Origin: DASUNP01 sp963728545
GTDB lineage: Bacteria > Acidobacteriota > Blastocatellia > UBA7656
DNA length: 64,000 nt
Reading direction: 5' to 3'
NCBI GenBank assembly: GCA_963728545.1
Contig: CAVSKO010000003.1
Span: forward strand, 2,170,001-2,234,000
Part shown: positions 61,092 through 64,000 of the stretch, one piece after another
Numbering within the stretch: the stretch's first letter is position 1
How the letters are laid out: every line of letters begins with the position of its first letter
The notes under the pieces: model-generated
Database searches by the model: none
Told to the model about the DNA's origin: nothing
What the model saw: only the letters and a program-made list of their open reading frames with translations
Made by a program: the position numbers and the translations under genes

Positions 61092-63182
61092 ATGGTATTT
61101 GTTGACCTTATCGAAGCGATAGCGCGGCAAGCTGTAGAAGCGATGCTGAACGGATTGTGGCTGGGGACGGCGCTCACGGCGCTGGTGTGGTGTTTATTAA
61201 AAGCGGTCCCGCGAACCAATGCTACAACGCGACATGTCATCTGGTGGGGAACATTGATTGCCGTCACCTGTTTGCCGATAGTTACAAACCGCGCACCTCT
61301 CACTACGGGCGGCGACATAGAGCCTGCCACTTATGAGAGCACTGTACTCGAGGGCAGAGCCACACAGCACACAGAGATTGCACAAAGTAATACTCTGGCT
61401 ACTCCGGCTTTAAAATCGCAAGAAGCGCCGCGCACACCTGAGCAGACGCAGCCTGAGCAAATGCAGCTTGAACAAACCCGCCCTGCCCGATCAATTTTTC
61501 CCGTTCGGCTGCCGGGGCGATGGGCAATCCTCTTCTTCGCGGCGTGGGCCGTGATCGCCGCTGTGATGATGGGGCGTGTGTTCTTGAGCTATTGCTACTT
61601 GCGGCGATTGAAACGAAACTGCTCGACACCTTCGCAACATCATCAAGACAGGTTGAAGCGATGGATTGCCGATGGGCGACTGAACAGGCCCGTTCGCTTG
61701 CGCAGTTCCGACGAGACTTCGGTGCCGATGGTGATCGGCTTTACGAAGCCCGTCATCGTGATCCCGCAGGCGCTAGCACAAGAGTTGACCGAGGAAGAAT
61801 TCGAGCAGGTCGTGCTGCACGAGATAGCGCACGTCCGCCGCCGGGATGATTGGATGAAGCTCGCGCAGAAGCTCATCGAAGCCTTTCTGTTTTTTCACCC
61901 GGCAGTCTTGTGGATAGGCCGGCGCTTGAATCTTGAGCGCGAGATAGCTTGTGATGATTCGGTGATCTCATTGACCGGACGGCCCCGGCCTTACGCAGCT
62001 TGCTTGATAAAACTGCTTGAGCTTACAAGCCTGCGACAAAGCTCGTTGCTTGCCCCGGGCGCTGTTACGATCAAGCGGCAGATTACAAGCCGTGTAGAGA
62101 TGATTGTTAATAAAAGGCGAAATGCGACTCTCATACTATCTAAAGCCGGTTTGCTCGTAATGCTTTTAGCGATGGCGCTGGTTGTCGCCCAGGCCACGCG
62201 AATATCGCCTGTGCTGGCTTTGATCCAGCCAGACGCTTCCTCATCTGAGCCTGACAATGAATTACCCAAAGACGAATTTGATTCGAAAGAATTCAAAAGC
62301 GATAAGGCCGCAACCGCGCAATCCGGCACCTCGCACATGCCGGGGACGACTGACGGTAAAGATTCATTAGCAGAGTCGAGCGATCAAACGGGAGCCTCGC
62401 AATTTGAAACGGCTCCCGCGCAGCCTTCGGACGCTGGTGAGAACGTTCCCACACAGCACGCATTATGGAGCTACAACAAACGCATTCAAGGGTCGTTACC
62501 CGAAGAGCCGCACCCACCCACGCCGCCCATCCCGCCAAATCCTCCCGTAGTAGTTCCGGTGCCGCCCCAGTCGGTCCCATCGCCTCCCACTCTGCCGGTT
62601 TCAGGATCGCGCGAAGCTAACGAACGGTATGATCGTATGATGGATAACTACAACCGACAGATGGAAAAATACCACGAGCAGATGCGCGACTACGACCGAA
62701 AAATGGAGGGGTATCACGAGCAGATGCGCGAATATGATCGCCAGATGGATAAATACAACGAGGACATGAAGCGTTACAACGAGCAGATAGAACGGTATCA
62801 CGAGGAGATGAAAGAATACACGAAGCGGATTTTCGCTCTGGTGCCGGGCGCGATCTTGAATGTCATAGCAGAACAGATGGCCATGACTGACCTGAAGCTG
62901 GATGCCGGCGAGCGCGATAAATTCAACCGGAAGCTGGAACAGTTTGCCGCGACGCTTGCGAAAGAGCTGACGGAAAAATTAAAAGACCTTAAGATCAACA
63001 GGCCCGCGGGCCACATCACTATAGTGTCGTTTCTCTCTACAGCCGTTTTGCGAAACCGCTTGCGACAGTTTTTCAGCCGGATGGAGATTCGAATGGATGA
63101 AACAGCGCGCGGTGCGCTCGAACTTGCGGCAGACCGCGCCGCCCCGGCTTTGCAAACCCTGGTAGTCTACAGATGGCCGTAG
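61092..63182 (+). CDS. BlaR1/MecR1-type M56 sensor protease with Tyr/Met heptad sensor region
   Basis: About 696 residues. The N-terminal half has membrane helices and the gluzincin zinc motif HEIAH (His243) with a downstream Glu (LEREIACDD), as in BlaR1, which cleaves its repressor. Unlike BlaR1 it has no penicillin-binding sensor: after the last helix comes an acidic/Ser-rich stretch, a Pro-rich linker (PPTPPIPPNPP), then ten heptads with Tyr at the first and Met at the fifth position, and a helical end. The signal is therefore not likely a beta-lactam by that domain; metal or a membrane stress is possible. ATG 61092 is chosen; a TTG at 61077 would overlap the repressor stop. Confidence 0.88.
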   Translation: MVFVDLIEAIARQAVEAMLNGLWLGTALTALVWCLLKAVPRTNATTRHVIWWGTLIAVTCLPIVTNRAPLTTGGDIEPATYESTVLEGRATQHTEIAQSNTLATPALKSQEAPRTPEQTQPEQMQLEQTRPARSIFPVRLPGRWAILFFAAWAVIAAVMMGRVFLSYCYLRRLKRNCSTPSQHHQDRLKRWIADGRLNRPVRLRSSDETSVPMVIGFTKPVIVIPQALAQELTEEEFEQVVLHEIAHVRRRDDWMKLAQKLIEAFLFFHPAVLWIGRRLNLEREIACDDSVISLTGRPRPYAACLIKLLELTSLRQSSLLAPGAVTIKRQITSRVEMIVNKRRNATLILSKAGLLVMLLAMALVVAQATRISPVLALIQPDASSSEPDNELPKDEFDSKEFKSDKAATAQSGTSHMPGTTDGKDSLAESSDQTGASQFETAPAQPSDAGENVPTQHALWSYNKRIQGSLPEEPHPPTPPIPPNPPVVVPVPPQSVPSPPTLPVSGSREANERYDRMMDNYNRQMEKYHEQMRDYDRKMEGYHEQMREYDRQMDKYNEDMKRYNEQIERYHEEMKEYTKRIFALVPGAILNVIAEQMAMTDLKLDAGERDKFNRKLEQFAATLAKELTEKLKDLKINRPAGHITIVSFLSTAVLRNRLRQFFSRMEIRMDETARGALELAADRAAPALQTLVVYRWP
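62628..62837 (+). repeat. Ten in-frame 21-base repeats encoding Tyr/Met heptads
   Basis: The coding repeat runs as Y-x-x-x-M-x-x ten times (for example YNRQMEK, YHEQMRD, YDRKMEG; two late heptads have Ile for Met). DNA copies differ at many positions, so the array is old or under selection at protein level rather than a recent slippage product. Confidence 0.85.
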
Positions 63183-63340
63183 TGAAACTTTCAATACCCG
63201 TTGGCGTATAAACTTTTCTGCGCTACCGATAGTTTTTCAGCGCTCACACGAACCAGATAAATCATTACTCGATAAAGAGTGAGCGACGTGTGCATGTCTT
63301 CAGGTCAGGCGACGTGTTATCCGATTCAAGGAGAAAAGCA

Positions 63341-64000
63341 ATGAGACGGCTAATATATCTAGCATTCTTGATCGCCGCAGGCTGTAGCGCATCTTTTGCG
63401 CAAGAGCAGAATGGCCCGAAGCTCTTTCACCAGCCGACCGCGAATCAGACTCATATAGCTTTTTCTTACGCGGGCGATATATGGACGGTCGAGCGCGGCG
63501 GCGGCCAGGCGCGGCGGTTGACTACGGACCCGGCCACGGAAGATTTCCCTATCTTTTCGCCCGACGGCACTCAACTGGCTTTCTCGAAAATAGTCTCAGG
63601 CGACTGGGATGTCTTTGTGATGCCCGCAGCGGGAGGCGAAGCCCGGCAGATTACTTTTAACCCCGAGATGGACATTGTTCGCGGGTGGACGCCTGACGGG
63701 CGAAACCTGCTGTTCGTTTCTCACCGCGAAGAAGAGACCGTTTATCGTCTCTACAGCATTGCCTTCCCCAATGGTGTGCATCCTGCGCCGCTGCCGTTTC
63801 CCGTAGCGCTAAACGGCTCGTACTCGCCTGACGGGGCGCGCATAGCTTACACGCCGCGAGATTCGGTAGTAAGTTCATCGTGGCGCTTTTATCGAGGCGG
63901 CAAGATGTCGCAGATAGCCATCGGGCGGTTGAGCGATAGCTCGGTTGAGAAGCTGACTACGGGCGAGTTTAACGACTCTTATCCGATGTGGGTCGGGGAC
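63341..64000 (+). CDS. Tricorn-like/S41 protease with beta-propeller, N-terminal part (cut by window end)
   Basis: The frame starts at ATG 63341 (AAGGAGAAAAG upstream), has a signal peptide (LIYLAFLIAAGCSASFA, with a possible lipoprotein Cys) and stays open to base 64000 (about 220 codons). The mature part shows propeller repeats: HIAFSYAGDIWTVERGGGQARRLT, FPIFSPDGTQLAFS, DVFVMPAAGGEARQIT, GWTPDGRNLLFVS. This is the layout of Tricorn core-type and S41 family periplasmic peptidases; the protease domain itself would be downstream of the window. Confidence 0.85.
   Translation, partial: MRRLIYLAFLIAAGCSASFAQEQNGPKLFHQPTANQTHIAFSYAGDIWTVERGGGQARRLTTDPATEDFPIFSPDGTQLAFSKIVSGDWDVFVMPAAGGEARQITFNPEMDIVRGWTPDGRNLLFVSHREEETVYRLYSIAFPNGVHPAPLPFPVALNGSYSPDGARIAYTPRDSVVSSSWRFYRGGKMSQIAIGRLSDSSVEKLTTGEFNDSYPMWVGD

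Noticed and set aside
62628..62837. The 21-base repeats in the BlaR1-like gene as a mobile or satellite repeat
   Set aside because: They are in frame, diverged at DNA level and conserved at protein positions, so they are protein heptads.

Overview
This is a 64 kb chromosomal window of moderately high GC (roughly 55-60% by eye) with dense protein-coding genes on both strands. I found no rRNA, tRNA, prophage, insertion sequence or CRISPR array. The gene mix points to a free-living Gram-negative bacterium with an outer membrane, most likely Acidobacteriota (Blastocatellia-like): a C-terminal beta-barrel protein, DUF1111 di-haem cytochrome, AtuA pair, futalosine-type UbiX/UbiA pair, BlaI/BlaR1 pair, many TPR/lipoprotein genes, and intergenic palindromes of a kind common in that group. 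The taxonomic call is inference; no marker gene in the window settles it.

Layout. 1-2946 (minus): an acyl-CoA/terpenoid catabolism operon (CDGSH protein, AtuA, AtuA-like small subunit, TMEM165-type exporter, HTH protein, enoyl-CoA hydratase). 3112-4446: APC permease. 4449-7053 (minus): a thiol/metal locus made of a Cys-rich secreted protein, a predicted SELENOPROTEIN (signal peptide, HMA-like domain with a CGNU motif, outer-membrane beta-barrel) and a TlpA thioredoxin. 7130-8617: amidohydrolase remnant plus MTA/SAH-type deaminase. 8920-12702: HlyD-like adaptor with two MacB/FtsX-type permeases and no ATPase. 13162-16401: DUF1111 cytochrome, lipoprotein, Crp/Fnr regulator. 16673-18248: UbiX and UbiA for menaquinone. 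18276-21207: sugar epimerase, GT2 and WecG/TagA glycosyltransferases for surface polysaccharide. 21393-31227: secreted and housekeeping genes (TPR protein, DHH phosphoesterase, Tat-exported amine oxidase, cation-antiporter-like protein, UspA, triple-discoidin protein). 31520-35608: peptide ABC transporter (binding protein and two permeases). 36729-38797: HPr and PTS enzyme I (one-base frameshift). 38983-42386: ProRS (one-base frameshift) and IMP dehydrogenase.

42640-54648 is the accessory region of most interest. A minus-strand block carries a PAP2 phosphatase and an unusual fusion of an N-acyl-D-amino-acid-deacylase-like amidohydrolase with an Mpo1/DUF962 membrane domain. Next to it, two convergent operons carry two di-iron oxygenase-like proteins, a plant-type ferredoxin, two Rieske oxygenases, a membrane fatty-acid-hydroxylase-type enzyme, a left-handed-helix acyltransferase, a GH3-type acyl-adenylating/amide-forming enzyme and a GNAT-like protein. 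Together they look like an uncharacterised pathway making an oxidised acyl-amide or lipid. A lipid kinase (54872) follows.

54872-64000: lipid kinase, TPR lipid/secretion-type genes, an alkaline-phosphatase-superfamily enzyme, a Schlafen-AlbA/ATPase-like protein, a BlaI/BlaR1 pair whose sensor carries ten Tyr/Met heptads, and the start of a Tricorn-like beta-propeller protease. Several families of palindromic intergenic elements recur through the window, mostly between convergent genes, and one of them has become part of the TlpA coding sequence.
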